A stretch of 64,000 bases of DNA from positions 206,378 through 270,377 of the forward strand of contig CALRQT020000003.1 of assembly GCA_943370385.1 (NCBI GenBank), written 5' to 3'. The translations under genes and the position numbers were made by a program. Each line of letters begins with the position of its first letter. The stretch's first letter is position 1. Shown piece after piece: positions 7,672 to 17,232 of the stretch. The notes under the pieces are model-generated. The model was not told the DNA's origin. It ran no database searches and saw only the letters and a list, made by a program, of their open reading frames with translations. This stretch comes from BAIKAL-G1 sp943370385 (GTDB lineage Bacteria > Cyanobacteriota > Cyanobacteriia > PCC-6307 > Cyanobiaceae).

Positions 7672-8585
7672 GCCAGCAGGGCGTCGTCGCCACTGAAATC
7701 GGGGCTGCTGGGCGGCCGCAGGGCGTAGTCGTTGGTGAAGGAATCGGCCAGGCTGCGGGCGAGATCAAAGCGGGGTTCCCAGGCCAGTTCCCGCTGGAGC
7801 CGGTGGATATCGGTGAGGAAATGGGCCAGGCGCAGGGGGAAGGCCTTGCGGGCCTTGGGATCGAGGCGGGAGGGATCGAAGCTACGGATCTCCACGGCAG
7901 CGGGATCCTTGCCGCAGGCCACCGCCGCGGCCGCCACCAGGCCCCGGAAGGTGACGCCCTGGGCGCCGCTGCAGTTGTAGATGCGGTTGGCGGCCGCCTC
8001 GACGCCGATGCTGGCGGCCATGGCGCTGGCCAGGTCATCGACATGGCCCAGCTGGGTGATCGTGGTGCCATCGCCAGGCAGGGGCACCGGCCGGCCGTGG
8101 ACGATGCGATCAAAGAACCAGCGCTCCACCGGGTTGTAGTTGCCGGCGCCAATGATGTAGGTGGGCCGGAAACTGGTGAAGGGGATCGCTTCGGCCCGCA
8201 ACCAGGCCTCCGTTTCCGCCTTACCGGCGTGGCGACTGGCCGGATCGATCGGGGCGTCCTCATCCAGGGGCCAGAGCTCGCTGTCGGCGTAGACCCCAGC
8301 GGAACTGACATAGATGAAGCGGTGGCTGGGGGCACCGGTCTGCTCGATCACGGCCCGGCTATCGGCGAGGCTGCGGCCGGAGCTATCGATGATCACGTCG
8401 AAGCGGCGGCCGGCCAGCAGACCCAGGCCCTCGGCCGTGGTGCGATCGCCCTGGAGGTGCTCAACCCCTTCCGGCAGGGGCTGCCGGCCGCGGGTGAACA
8501 GGCTGAGGCTGTGGCCGGCAGCCAGCAGCTGGGCCACCAGGGGCCTGCCGATGAAGCGGGTGCCGCCCATCACCAAAATCTGCAC
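7668..8585 (-). CDS. NAD-dependent epimerase/dehydratase, CSP41-like
   Basis: 305 residues from a GTG at 8585, since the Rossmann strand VQILVMGGTRFIG needs those residues; the next ATG (8570) would remove the first beta strand. The glycine motif is GGTRFIG at 7-13. The SSAGVYAD segment at about 94-101 supplies the catalytic Ser position, but the usual YxxxK is RHAGK, lacking the tyrosine. This pattern matches the cyanobacterial relatives of chloroplast stem-loop binding protein CSP41, which bind or cut RNA and associate with ribosomes and RNA polymerase rather than acting as sugar epimerases. It converges on pgsA, with the stop codons overlapping (TAG on each strand), and is divergent from hisA. 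Confidence 0.85.
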   Translation of the reverse strand: MQILVMGGTRFIGRPLVAQLLAAGHSLSLFTRGRQPLPEGVEHLQGDRTTAEGLGLLAGRRFDVIIDSSGRSLADSRAVIEQTGAPSHRFIYVSSAGVYADSELWPLDEDAPIDPASRHAGKAETEAWLRAEAIPFTSFRPTYIIGAGNYNPVERWFFDRIVHGRPVPLPGDGTTITQLGHVDDLASAMAASIGVEAAANRIYNCSGAQGVTFRGLVAAAAVACGKDPAAVEIRSFDPSRLDPKARKAFPLRLAHFLTDIHRLQRELAWEPRFDLARSLADSFTNDYALRPPSSPDFSGDDALLA

Positions 8586-8675
8586 CGCGCCAGCCCAAAA
8601 CTGGCGCCATTCAAACCCGGCTGGCCCCCCAGGCCGGCGGCCAAGATGGCGCCAGCGACCCGACTCCCCCCCACC

Positions 8676-9446
8676 ATGGAGATCATTCCCGCCATTGATT
8701 TGTTGGGGGGCCAGTGCGTGCGCCTGCACCAGGGCGATTACGACCAGGTGACCCATTTCAGCGATGACCCGGTGGCCCAGGCCCTGGAGTGGCAACGCCA
8801 GGGGGCCAGCCGCCTGCACCTGGTGGATCTCGATGGCGCCCGCAGTGGCGAACCGACCAACGATCGGGTGGTGAAGGCGATCACCACGGCCCTCTCGATT
8901 CCGGTGCAGCTCGGCGGCGGCGTGCGCACGGCCGAGCGGGCCGAGGAGCTGCTGGCCTTCGGCCTCGACCGGGTGATCCTCGGCACCGTGGCGGTGGAGC
9001 AGCCCGAGCTCGTGCGCCAGCTGGCTAGCCGCCATCCCGGCCGGATCATCGTGGGCATCGATGCCAAGCAGGGGCGGGTGGCAACCCGGGGCTGGATCGA
9101 CGAGAGCCCCCTGGAAGCCACGGCCCTGGCGGCGAGCTTCGAGGACAGCGGCGTGGCGGCGATCATCACCACCGACATCGCCACGGACGGCACCCTGGCC
9201 GGCCCCAACCTGGACTCCCTGCGGGCCATGGCCCAGGCCAGCTCGATTCCGGTGATCGCCTCCGGGGGGATCGGCAGCCTGGCCGACCTGCTGTCCTTGC
9301 TGTCTCTTGTGCCCTTTGGGGTGACGGGAGTGATCGTGGGCCGGGCGCTCTATGACCACCAAGTCGACCTGGCCGAGGCCCTGCAGGCGATCGGACCAGG
9401 CCGCTGGCAGGATCCCCCTGGCCTGGAGAATGGGTCTATAACATAG
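8676..9446 (+). CDS. hisA: Phosphoribosylformimino-5-aminoimidazole carboxamide ribotide isomerase
   Basis: Fourth step of histidine synthesis, an Amadori rearrangement on a TIM barrel. The 256-residue protein starts MEIIPAIDLLGGQCVRL with catalytic Asp8, has the phosphate-binding LGGGVRT segment near 80, VGIDAKQGRVATRGW near 125-140 containing the second catalytic Asp, and the C-terminal IASGGIGS and GVIVGRALYD phosphate-grip loops. Length is standard. Other his genes in the window (hisIE, hisG) are far away, so the pathway is scattered. A TATAAC hexamer overlaps its 3' end and may serve the Fur gene downstream. Confidence 0.97.
   Translation: MEIIPAIDLLGGQCVRLHQGDYDQVTHFSDDPVAQALEWQRQGASRLHLVDLDGARSGEPTNDRVVKAITTALSIPVQLGGGVRTAERAEELLAFGLDRVILGTVAVEQPELVRQLASRHPGRIIVGIDAKQGRVATRGWIDESPLEATALAASFEDSGVAAIITTDIATDGTLAGPNLDSLRAMAQASSIPVIASGGIGSLADLLSLLSLVPFGVTGVIVGRALYDHQVDLAEALQAIGPGRWQDPPGLENGSIT
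9437..9442 (+). promoter_or_regulatory. Possible -10 element before the Fur-family gene
   Basis: TATAAC stands out in a GC-rich context, overlapping the last codons of hisA and lying 25 bases before the GTG used for the Fur gene. No convincing -35 hexamer is visible 16-18 bases upstream, so this is only a candidate. Confidence 0.3.
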
Positions 9447-9467
9447 GGAGATCTTTTCCCTGCCCCG

Positions 9468-9992
9468 GTGCCTGCCCCCAAGCCAGCGTCACACCCGGCA
9501 GGCGTGGCCGATCCCAACGGGGCAACGCCGTCCCAGGCCCTTTCGGTTGCATCCACCACCTTGGCCATCCATGGCGCGAACGAGGGTCCGGGTTCCGTTG
9601 ATGATGCGTTCCTGCGCTGCCGCGACCTGGGGATGCGCCTCAGTCGCCAACGCAAAATGGTGCTGTCCCTGCTCTGGGACAGCCAGGACCACCTCAGTGC
9701 CCGCGACATCTTCGAGCAGCTCAATGCCGAAGGCCGGGCCATCGGCCACACCTCGGTGTATCAAAACCTCGAAGCCCTGCAATCGGCCGGAGTGATCGAA
9801 TGCCTCGATCGGGCCACCGGACGCCTGTATGGGTATCGCAGCGATCCCCACAGCCATCTCACCTGCAGTGACTCCGGGGCCATCCTGGATCTGGACATCC
9901 ACCTGCCCGCCGACCTGATCGCCCGCATCGAAGCCCTGACAGGCTTTGAGATCGAGTCCTACACCCTGCAACTCACCGGCCACCGCCGCTGA
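9468..9992 (+). CDS. Fur-family transcriptional regulator (no CxxC motifs)
   Basis: 174 residues. The winged-helix part spans about 48-120 (DLGMRLSRQRKMVLSLL, then HTSVYQNLEALQSAGVIE, the recognition helix region). The dimerisation half is short and holds SHLTCSDSG where most Fur proteins have HHHLxCxxC, so the structural zinc site with paired CxxC motifs is absent. Such one-cysteine forms occur among cyanobacterial PerR/Fur paralogues; which metal or signal it senses is unknown. The first 45 residues are Ala/Pro-rich and the GTG at 9468 may be too far upstream. A TATAAC box lies at 9437-9442. The stop codon lies inside a 24-bp tandem repeat. Confidence 0.85.
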   Translation: MPAPKPASHPAGVADPNGATPSQALSVASTTLAIHGANEGPGSVDDAFLRCRDLGMRLSRQRKMVLSLLWDSQDHLSARDIFEQLNAEGRAIGHTSVYQNLEALQSAGVIECLDRATGRLYGYRSDPHSHLTCSDSGAILDLDIHLPADLIARIEALTGFEIESYTLQLTGHRR

Positions 9993-10040
9993 CATCGACC
10001 GCGCCACCGCCGCTGACATCCTTCGCGCCACCGCCGCGGC
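9979..10040. repeat. 24-bp tandem repeat spanning the Fur stop codon
   Basis: Two full copies and a partial third copy of a 24-base unit beginning GCCACCGCCGCTGACATC start at 9979, 10003 and 10027. The TGA of the Fur-family gene (9990-9992) is inside unit 1, and the same TGA recurs in phase at 10014-10016. The rest of the gap up to 10218 holds no gene that I can support. Confidence 0.85.
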
Positions 10041-10218
10041 CCCTGGCAGCGTTCCTGTCCCCGGCCCAAGCCAGGACCACCCCTCATTCTCTGGCGCACG
10101 TCCTCGCAAGCCCATCGGCCGCGAAGCCCGCCAACAAAGACCTTGAAGGCGAAGCCCTCACTGCAGCTGGAATGGTGCAGCCAACCTCGGTAGGTTTGGC
10201 CCCACTTGTGCAGCCCCT

Positions 10219-11937
10219 GTGACCGAGAGCCAGGCCAAGCCACTTCCCCAATTGCTGCTGTTAGCAGAACCGCTGCTGCGAGAGGGGTTGCTGCGGCTCC
10301 TGGGGGAGGGTCAGGCCCCATCGGACCTTGATCGCTCCCCGGGGGGAGCGGCTACCTACCGGCTGGCCTGCTGCGATGGCGAACTCGAGGGCCGCCCCGA
10401 TCTGGTGATCTGGGCCCCGGCCCAATCCCTGCCAGCCCCCACCCTGGCGAGGGAACTGAGCCTGCTGATGGAGCGCTGGCATCCCCAGCCGGTGATGCTG
10501 TTGATGGGGTCCGAGGGCCCCTACGGCGCTGATTTTCTGCTGGGCCTGCCCGCCGCCGGCCTCTTGCAACAGCCCGACGCCGAGGCCGTGCACCAGGCCG
10601 TGGCCACCCTGCTGGCCGGCGGTCGGGTGATCGATCTGCAGCCCGACCAGGACCGTGCCAGTGAGACCCAACATCTGGGTTTGGGTCAGGGGCTCCTGCA
10701 AACGGGGCTGCAACAGATCCAGATGGAGGAGGCCCGCTGCCGCCAATGGCTGGCCTTGGCCGATGTCAGCAGCCTGAGCGAGTGGCTCTTGCAGGGCCGC
10801 CTGCGCGAGCTGGCCGCCGCCCGGGCGTTGTTGCTCTGGCTCTGGGGACCGCTCAGCCTGGCCTGGGGCAGCGCCGTTCCAGGGGCCCCTGAAGCGGCTG
10901 GCCTGGCCTTGGCTGGGCCAGGGGACTGGGACCACGGCAGCTTCGGCCAGGGCAGCGCAGGCGCCGGCTCCACCGCCATCACCCTGCGGGACCGCACCGC
11001 CCTGGGGGTGTGGCTGGCGATCCGCCAGCGGCTCGACCAGGCGGCCGAAGTGGGCTTGCGCAACAAAAGCGGCCACCTGCTCGCCTTCGAAGGGCTCGCC
11101 CCCCACCATCGCCGCGACCTGCTGTTGGCCCTGCTCAGCCACCTGGACCTGCTGCTTACCCGCCTGCGGCACGAGCGACTGCGGGGCGAGGAGCTGGCCG
11201 AGCGCTGGCAGCAGCTCCAACCGGAGCTGCGGCGCCTGGCCCTCAGCGCCATGGCCGGCCCCTACGTGCAGTTGCCCCAGGAGGGCAGCCTGCTGCCTGT
11301 GGCGATCACCCTGGCCCAGGAGGGGGATTTTGAACTCGACGATCCCGAACTTCCCTCGCCCCTGCCGATGCTGCAGGCCCTGGTCCAGGCCCAGCCCCTG
11401 CTGGTCAATGGCCAACTGCTTGCCCCCGATGAACCGCCGGCGCTGTTGCAGTTGGAGGCCCTGATCAGCAACTGGCTGATCCGCACGGCCGAATTGATCA
11501 GCGCCGAACTGCTGGCCAGCTGCAGCACCTGGCCCGAGCTGCGCCGGTACCTGCTCAGCGACGACTTGCTCGCCACCCGCAATCTCGAGCGGCTGCGCAA
11601 CCAGCTCAACGCCCAGCAACGCTGGAGCGGCTGGTTCGAGCGGCCCATCCAGCTCTATGAAAGCCGCCGCCTGCTCTATCGCCTCCAAGGGGGAGCGATC
11701 ACGCCCCTGCTGCTCACCGAACCCCGGGACCAGGAACTGCGGCGCCTGGGCTGGCTGCAGCAGTTGGTGACCCTGGCCCTGGAAAGCCGCGATGCGATCG
11801 CCCCCCAGCTCCATGCCCTGATCCGCCGCACGGGCGACCTAGTGGGCCTGCTCCTGACCCAGGTCATCGGCCGGGCCATCGGCCTGGTGGGCCGCGGCAT
11901 CCTCCAGGGCATGGGCCGCAGCCTGGGCCGCAGCTAG
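10219..11937 (+). CDS. DUF3685 family protein
   Basis: 572 residues from a GTG at 10219 (MTESQAKPLPQLLLLAEP). The N-terminal 130 residues look like a receiver-like alpha/beta fold (LLLAEPLLREGLLRLLGEG ... VMLLMGSEGPYGADFLLGLP) and the long remainder is helical and Leu-rich, ending in LLTQVIGRAIGLVGRGILQG. This matches my memory of the cyanobacteria-specific DUF3685 family, whose role is not known to me. It stands alone, with the next gene 120 bases downstream. No catalytic motif is seen. Confidence 0.75.
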   Translation: MTESQAKPLPQLLLLAEPLLREGLLRLLGEGQAPSDLDRSPGGAATYRLACCDGELEGRPDLVIWAPAQSLPAPTLARELSLLMERWHPQPVMLLMGSEGPYGADFLLGLPAAGLLQQPDAEAVHQAVATLLAGGRVIDLQPDQDRASETQHLGLGQGLLQTGLQQIQMEEARCRQWLALADVSSLSEWLLQGRLRELAAARALLLWLWGPLSLAWGSAVPGAPEAAGLALAGPGDWDHGSFGQGSAGAGSTAITLRDRTALGVWLAIRQRLDQAAEVGLRNKSGHLLAFEGLAPHHRRDLLLALLSHLDLLLTRLRHERLRGEELAERWQQLQPELRRLALSAMAGPYVQLPQEGSLLPVAITLAQEGDFELDDPELPSPLPMLQALVQAQPLLVNGQLLAPDEPPALLQLEALISNWLIRTAELISAELLASCSTWPELRRYLLSDDLLATRNLERLRNQLNAQQRWSGWFERPIQLYESRRLLYRLQGGAITPLLLTEPRDQELRRLGWLQQLVTLALESRDAIAPQLHALIRRTGDLVGLLLTQVIGRAIGLVGRGILQGMGRSLGRS

Positions 11938-12056
11938 GGAGCCGCTGCGGGCCAGTCCAGGGCTAGCGAGGGCCCCCTCCGCTCTGGAGAGGGCGCCGTC
12001 AGGGCTGAGGGTCACAATGGCGCCATCGTCCCGGCTCCCTTGATCCGGCTCCCCGC

Positions 12057-12620
12057 ATGCTCCGCTCCCCGGCCCGCCTGTTGCTTTTGGGTCTGCTGCT
12101 CTGCCTGAGCTGGATCCTGCCCGGGCCGGGGGGCTCAGCCGCCTGGGCGGCCCGCGACACCAACAGCTACGACGGCAACATTTACGCCCTCTATGCGGGC
12201 AACGGCTCCCTAGTGCCGCCCCGCAACAGCCTGGCCGACTCCCTGGCCGAGCACCGGGTCACCGTGCTGGGCTTCTATCTCGATGACAGCGCCGATAGCA
12301 AGCGCTTCGCGCCGGTGTTCAACGAACTGCAGCGCCTCTGGCTGCGCAGCGCCGAGCTGATCCTGGTGGAAAGCGATCTGGTCCAGAACCGGGGTGATGG
12401 CGGCCCCACCGACCCCGCCCATTACTGGAAGGGCACCATCCCCCAGGTGGTGGTGTTCGATGCCCAGGGGAAGGTGGTGTTTGATGCCAGCGGCGCCATC
12501 AACATCGACACCATCAATGCTGCCCTCAGCCTCGCCACCGGCCTCAAGCCCCAGGGGGAAGGCACCAGCAACAACAACGAGTTCAACGAGCTCAACAGCG
12601 AGATCACCTATTCCCGATGA
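12057..12620 (+). CDS. Lumenal thioredoxin-fold protein, photosystem I accumulation factor-like
   Basis: 187 residues. A signal peptide covers about 1-31 with a twin leucine-rich core and an A-W-A-A cleavage region, so the protein is sent to the lumen or periplasm. The mature part has thioredoxin-fold order: VTVLGFYLDDSADSKRFAPV (about 68-87), an acidic helix, then GTIPQVVVFDAQGKVVFDASG with the cis-Pro strand. The usual CxxC is replaced by DDSADSKR, so it cannot act as a dithiol oxidoreductase by that site. Cyanobacterial proteins of this kind are annotated as thylakoid photosystem I accumulation factors; that link is from memory. Its TGA is in a 15-bp tandem repeat. Confidence 0.7.
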   Translation: MLRSPARLLLLGLLLCLSWILPGPGGSAAWAARDTNSYDGNIYALYAGNGSLVPPRNSLADSLAEHRVTVLGFYLDDSADSKRFAPVFNELQRLWLRSAELILVESDLVQNRGDGGPTDPAHYWKGTIPQVVVFDAQGKVVFDASGAINIDTINAALSLATGLKPQGEGTSNNNEFNELNSEITYSR

Positions 12621-12715
12621 TCGTTTTCGCGATGATCGGTTTCCAGATGATTGGTTTCCCGATGACCGGTTTCCAGATGATTGGTTTCCCGATGACCGGT
12701 TTCCCGATGATCGGT
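12616..12715. repeat. 15-bp tandem repeat, 6.7 units, over the stop codon
   Basis: Copies of GATGATCGGTTTCCC with changes at a few positions start at 12616, 12631, 12646, 12661, 12676, 12691 and 12706. The first contains the TGA stop (12618-12620) of the lumenal thioredoxin-fold gene. Because 15 is a multiple of three, a TGA recurs in phase in every unit. The array ends just 18 bases before fumC. Confidence 0.95.
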
Positions 12716-12732
12716 CCTAGAGCCAGCTGCCG

Positions 12733-14187
<1,455 letters not shown>

Positions 14188-14246
14188 GCCCCGGCGGCGG
14201 CCTGGGCCGGGGACGCCTACGCTCCCGCAGTCATCGAGCCCTGGAT

Positions 14247-15431
14247 GTGCCCGCTCTCCATCCCCTGATCAGCCTGGTCCTGGCCGGCGCCCTGCTGTTC
14301 GGCCTGAGCCTGGTGGTGTTGGAGTTGCGCCACCGGCTGCGGCCGGCCTCGCCCCTCAAGCTGCGTAGTGGCGCCTGGCAGGTGCGCAGCGAGGCCAACA
14401 GCCTGGTGGTGGAGGGCGAGATCCAGATCTCCAACCCCCACCCCCGCATGGAGGTGATGGTGCCCGAGCTCCAGGTGCTGCCCACCCTGCTGGGCCAGGG
14501 CCGGCTCACTGGCGTCACCACTCAGATCCAGATCGATCCCAACCACCCCGATGAGCCGGCCCGGCCCGATGGCTACTGGTTCGCCTACATCGTCAAGGGC
14601 CGCAAAACCACTAGCGCCCGCATCAGCCTGCGCCTCAGCGCTCCGGCCGAAACCCCGATCGGGCCCCTACTCGACACCCTCTGGCTCGACATCGACTGGG
14701 TCAACTACGGCCCCTTCGGCCGCCTGCAGCGCCGCGATGGCCTGCTGATCCCCCTGCGCCGGCCTGAACCGATCGCCCCGGCCAGCGCCCTCTGGCGCCA
14801 GGGCGATGCCAGCCAGGTGTTGCCAATTCGCACCCACCTGCTGGGGGTGCTCGACGATCCGGCCGAGGTGCTGCGCCACTACGCCGGGGGCCTGCTGCTG
14901 CCCGGCGATGTGCTCACCATCGGCGAAACGCCCCTGGCGGTGATGCAGGGCCGCTACCACCACCCGAGCACGGTGGAGCCCTCGGCCCTGGCCCGGCTGC
15001 TCTGCCGGGTGTTCCATCCCACCAGCAGCCTGGCCACAGCCTGCGGCCTGCAGAGCCTGATTGACCTGGTGGGCCCGGCCCGGGTGCTCTGCGCCTGGCT
15101 GGTGGGCATGGCCCTGAAGCTGGTGGGCAGCAAGGGCTGGTTTTATCGCCTTGCTGGCGACCAGGCCCGCCTGATCGATGACATCACCGGCACCACGCCC
15201 CCCTACGACCAAACGATCGTGCTGGGGCCCGAACGCCCGGCCGAGCTCTGCCGCGACCTGGCTGCCCAGCTGGGGGTGGCCGTGGCCGTGGTCGATGTCA
15301 ACGACCTGGGCCGGGTGAAGGTGCTGGCCTCCAGCCCTGGCTGTGATGAAGTCCTGCTGCAGCGGGCCCTGCGGCCCAACCCGGCCGGCAATGCCAACGA
15401 ACGCACCCCCCTGGTGCTGGTGCGTCGCTAG
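14247..15431 (+). CDS. F420-0:gamma-glutamyl ligase-like (CofE-like) membrane protein
   Basis: 394 residues from a GTG at 14247. One N-terminal helix (LISLVLAGALLFGLSLVVLEL) is followed by a domain of about 80 residues with strands (VVEGEIQISNPHPRMEVMVP). The rest matches the cyanobacterial CofE-like family: LPIRTHLLGVLDDPAEVL near 192-209, DVLTIGETPLAVMQGR near 219-234 and a C-terminal VVDVNDLGRVKVLAS. True CofE adds glutamates to coenzyme F420, which cyanobacteria mostly do not use for energy metabolism, so the actual substrate is open. It lies 59 bases after fumC in the same direction. Confidence 0.75.
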   Translation: MPALHPLISLVLAGALLFGLSLVVLELRHRLRPASPLKLRSGAWQVRSEANSLVVEGEIQISNPHPRMEVMVPELQVLPTLLGQGRLTGVTTQIQIDPNHPDEPARPDGYWFAYIVKGRKTTSARISLRLSAPAETPIGPLLDTLWLDIDWVNYGPFGRLQRRDGLLIPLRRPEPIAPASALWRQGDASQVLPIRTHLLGVLDDPAEVLRHYAGGLLLPGDVLTIGETPLAVMQGRYHHPSTVEPSALARLLCRVFHPTSSLATACGLQSLIDLVGPARVLCAWLVGMALKLVGSKGWFYRLAGDQARLIDDITGTTPPYDQTIVLGPERPAELCRDLAAQLGVAVAVVDVNDLGRVKVLASSPGCDEVLLQRALRPNPAGNANERTPLVLVRR

Positions 15432-15493
15432 GGCTAGGGCGTCGCTGGGGCCGGTGCGTCGATAGCATCGAGGCAGGCCTGTTGATCTGGGCG

Positions 15494-16606
15494 ATGCCCC
15501 TGCCGAACGAGCCGACACAACGGTCCCGCTCTGGTGCCGCCCGCCGCGATGCCAGTGGCGCCCATGGGCCGTTGCTGTCAGCGTCGGCCGATCCCCTGGT
15601 GATGGAACCGCTGCGGGGCTGGCACATGCCCCTGCTCCAGGACCCCGCCTTCCTGGATCTGCAACCTTTGCTGCAACGGGCCCTGCTGCTGAAAGGGCCC
15701 GAGCAGCTGCTCCATGCCCTGGCGGCCCGGCGGCCCCTGGCCCCGGAGGTGCTTGTGGCCTATCGGGATCCCCAGCAACCCCTGGGCCTGGTGGTGAGCC
15801 AGCGCCTCAACCGCAGCGGCAGCTGTTTTGAACTGCTGCACCTGCGCAGCGCCGAGGCCTGCCTGGAGGCCGCCGAGATCGGCGCCGCAGCCCTGGAATC
15901 GGCCCTCGTGCGCGAAGCGATTCCCCGGGCCCGCAGCGCCGCCAGCTGGATCGCCAGCTGCTCCAGCCTCGATCTGCAACGGCAGGGCCTGCTGCGCCAG
16001 CTGGGCTTCCAGCCCCTGCGCCAGGAGATGCTCTGGCGCTGGCAGCCCCCCCAGGCCAAACCGGCCACCCGGGGCCTACCTGCCGACCTGCAACTGCGTC
16101 CCCTTAACCGCCGCCAGGGGGCCCTGCTCTGGCACCTGGAGCAGGCCAGCTGCCCGGCCCAGCTGCGCCAGATGCTCGATCGGCGCTGCGAAGACCTGCT
16201 CGACCAGAGCCAGGCCCCCAGCCTGCTCTTGGTGGACACCAACCGCCAGGTGGCCGTGGCTGCGGTGCGGCGGCTGCGGCGCTCCAGCGCCGGGCTGCCC
16301 GAGGTGGAATTGACCCTGCATCCGGGCTGGCAGCACCTGATCGGCTCGCCCCTGGAACAGCTGCTACTGGCCGCCACGGCTGGCAGTGGGGCCTGCCTGA
16401 TCCGCAGCGACCTGCTCGATGGCGAGCTCAACGGCTGGCTGCACCAGCTCGGCCTCGAACGGTTGGGCGAGGAGGTGCTGCTGGGCCGCAGCGTCTGGCG
16501 GCGCCAGATTCCCCAGGCCAACGACGCCATGGCCCGGCGGCTGGAGGCGGTGGTGGCCCAATGGCAGCCCCGGCGCCGGCCCATGCCCACCCCCCTGGGC
16601 CGCTGA
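15494..16606 (+). CDS. Conserved protein with GNAT-like halves
   Basis: 370 residues from the ATG at 15494; a TTG four codons upstream is also possible. The body shows acetyltransferase-like features: a CSSLDLQRQGLLRQLGFQPL segment near 155-180 that resembles the end of one GNAT fold, and a second half with QVAVAAVRRLRRSS, VELTLHPGWQHL and GACLIRSDLLDGELNGWLHQLG that resembles a second. I take it as a duplicated GNAT-type protein, but no acetyl-CoA pyrophosphate loop (Q/RxxGxG/A) is intact. Its last 46 bases overlap ruvX, implying coupled translation. Confidence 0.6.
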   Translation: MPLPNEPTQRSRSGAARRDASGAHGPLLSASADPLVMEPLRGWHMPLLQDPAFLDLQPLLQRALLLKGPEQLLHALAARRPLAPEVLVAYRDPQQPLGLVVSQRLNRSGSCFELLHLRSAEACLEAAEIGAAALESALVREAIPRARSAASWIASCSSLDLQRQGLLRQLGFQPLRQEMLWRWQPPQAKPATRGLPADLQLRPLNRRQGALLWHLEQASCPAQLRQMLDRRCEDLLDQSQAPSLLLVDTNRQVAVAAVRRLRRSSAGLPEVELTLHPGWQHLIGSPLEQLLLAATAGSGACLIRSDLLDGELNGWLHQLGLERLGEEVLLGRSVWRRQIPQANDAMARRLEAVVAQWQPRRRPMPTPLGR

Positions 16607-17223
16607 CGGCCTCCCCGTCCCGGCAGCCCCCGGCGCCCCGCTCGGTGCTGGCCCTCGATGTGGGCCGGCGCCGCATTGGTCTGGCCGGCTGTGATGGCCT
16701 GGGCATCTGCGTCAGCCCCCTGCCGGCCCTACGCCGCGGCCGCTTCCCAGACGACCTGGCCCAGCTCCAGCGGCTGGTGAGCCAGCGGCGGGTGCGGGCC
16801 CTGGTGGTGGGCCTGCCCCTCGATGCCCAGCAACAACCCACCGAGCAGGCGCTCCATTGCCGCCGCTATGGCGAGCGCCTGGCCCGGGCCCTGGAGCTGC
16901 CTTTGGCCTGGGTGAACGAATACGGCAGCAGTTGGGCCGCGGCCGAGCTGCACGGGCTCCAGGGCGACCGCACGGGCGCCCTCGACAGCGCCGCCGCGGC
17001 CCTGTTGTTGCAGCAATGGCTGCAGGAAGGTCCGGAAGCCGCCATGGTCGGGGCTCCTAGTGGCACTTCAGGCGGGGCCGGTGGGGAGGGCGCGAATCGG
17101 GCCGTAGAGGGAGCCTTGGAAGGGGCCGCAGAAGGTGACACCGCCAGTGACTACAAAAAAACCCCTGTCTTGAACACAGCCGTGGCCAAGGAGAGCGCTC
17201 TGAGACACTCTGAAGAGGTCTGA
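16561..17223 (+). CDS. ruvX: Putative pre-16S rRNA nuclease / Holliday junction resolvase-like RuvX (YqgF)
   Basis: 220 residues with a RNase H-like core. The strand VLALDVGRRRIGLAGCDG near 28-45 holds the first catalytic Asp, VRALVVGLPLDAQQQPTEQA near 78-97 the central strand and Glu, and LDSAAAALLLQQWL near 140-153 the final Asp. The family works in maturation of the 16S rRNA 5' end. Its last 45 residues are an Ala/Gly/Glu-rich tail (including EGALEGAAEG) that is not part of the family and looks like a short degenerate repeat expansion. It heads a tight group ruvX-DUF3727-yqeG. Confidence 0.9.
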   Translation: MAAPAPAHAHPPGPLTASPSRQPPAPRSVLALDVGRRRIGLAGCDGLGICVSPLPALRRGRFPDDLAQLQRLVSQRRVRALVVGLPLDAQQQPTEQALHCRRYGERLARALELPLAWVNEYGSSWAAAELHGLQGDRTGALDSAAAALLLQQWLQEGPEAAMVGAPSGTSGGAGGEGANRAVEGALEGAAEGDTASDYKKTPVLNTAVAKESALRHSEEV

Positions 17224-17232
17224 CAATTCCCC

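Noticed and set aside
7515..9446. A long plus frame joining hisA to sequence antisense to the CSP41-like gene
   Set aside because: Only the part from 8676 matches HisA; the rest is low-complexity antisense sequence.
12616..12715. CRISPR array
   Set aside because: Units follow each other directly without spacers and are only 15 bases long.
12394..12720. Plus-strand open frame ending in a (DDRFP/DDWFP)n repeat
   Set aside because: It overlaps the lumenal thioredoxin-fold gene out of frame and the repeat is a by-product of the 15-bp array; no start or conserved part of its own.
15420..15480. Repeat at the CofE-like stop (GCGTCGCTAGGG pattern)
   Set aside because: Similarity to the other stop-spanning arrays is visible but the units differ too much and spacing is irregular.
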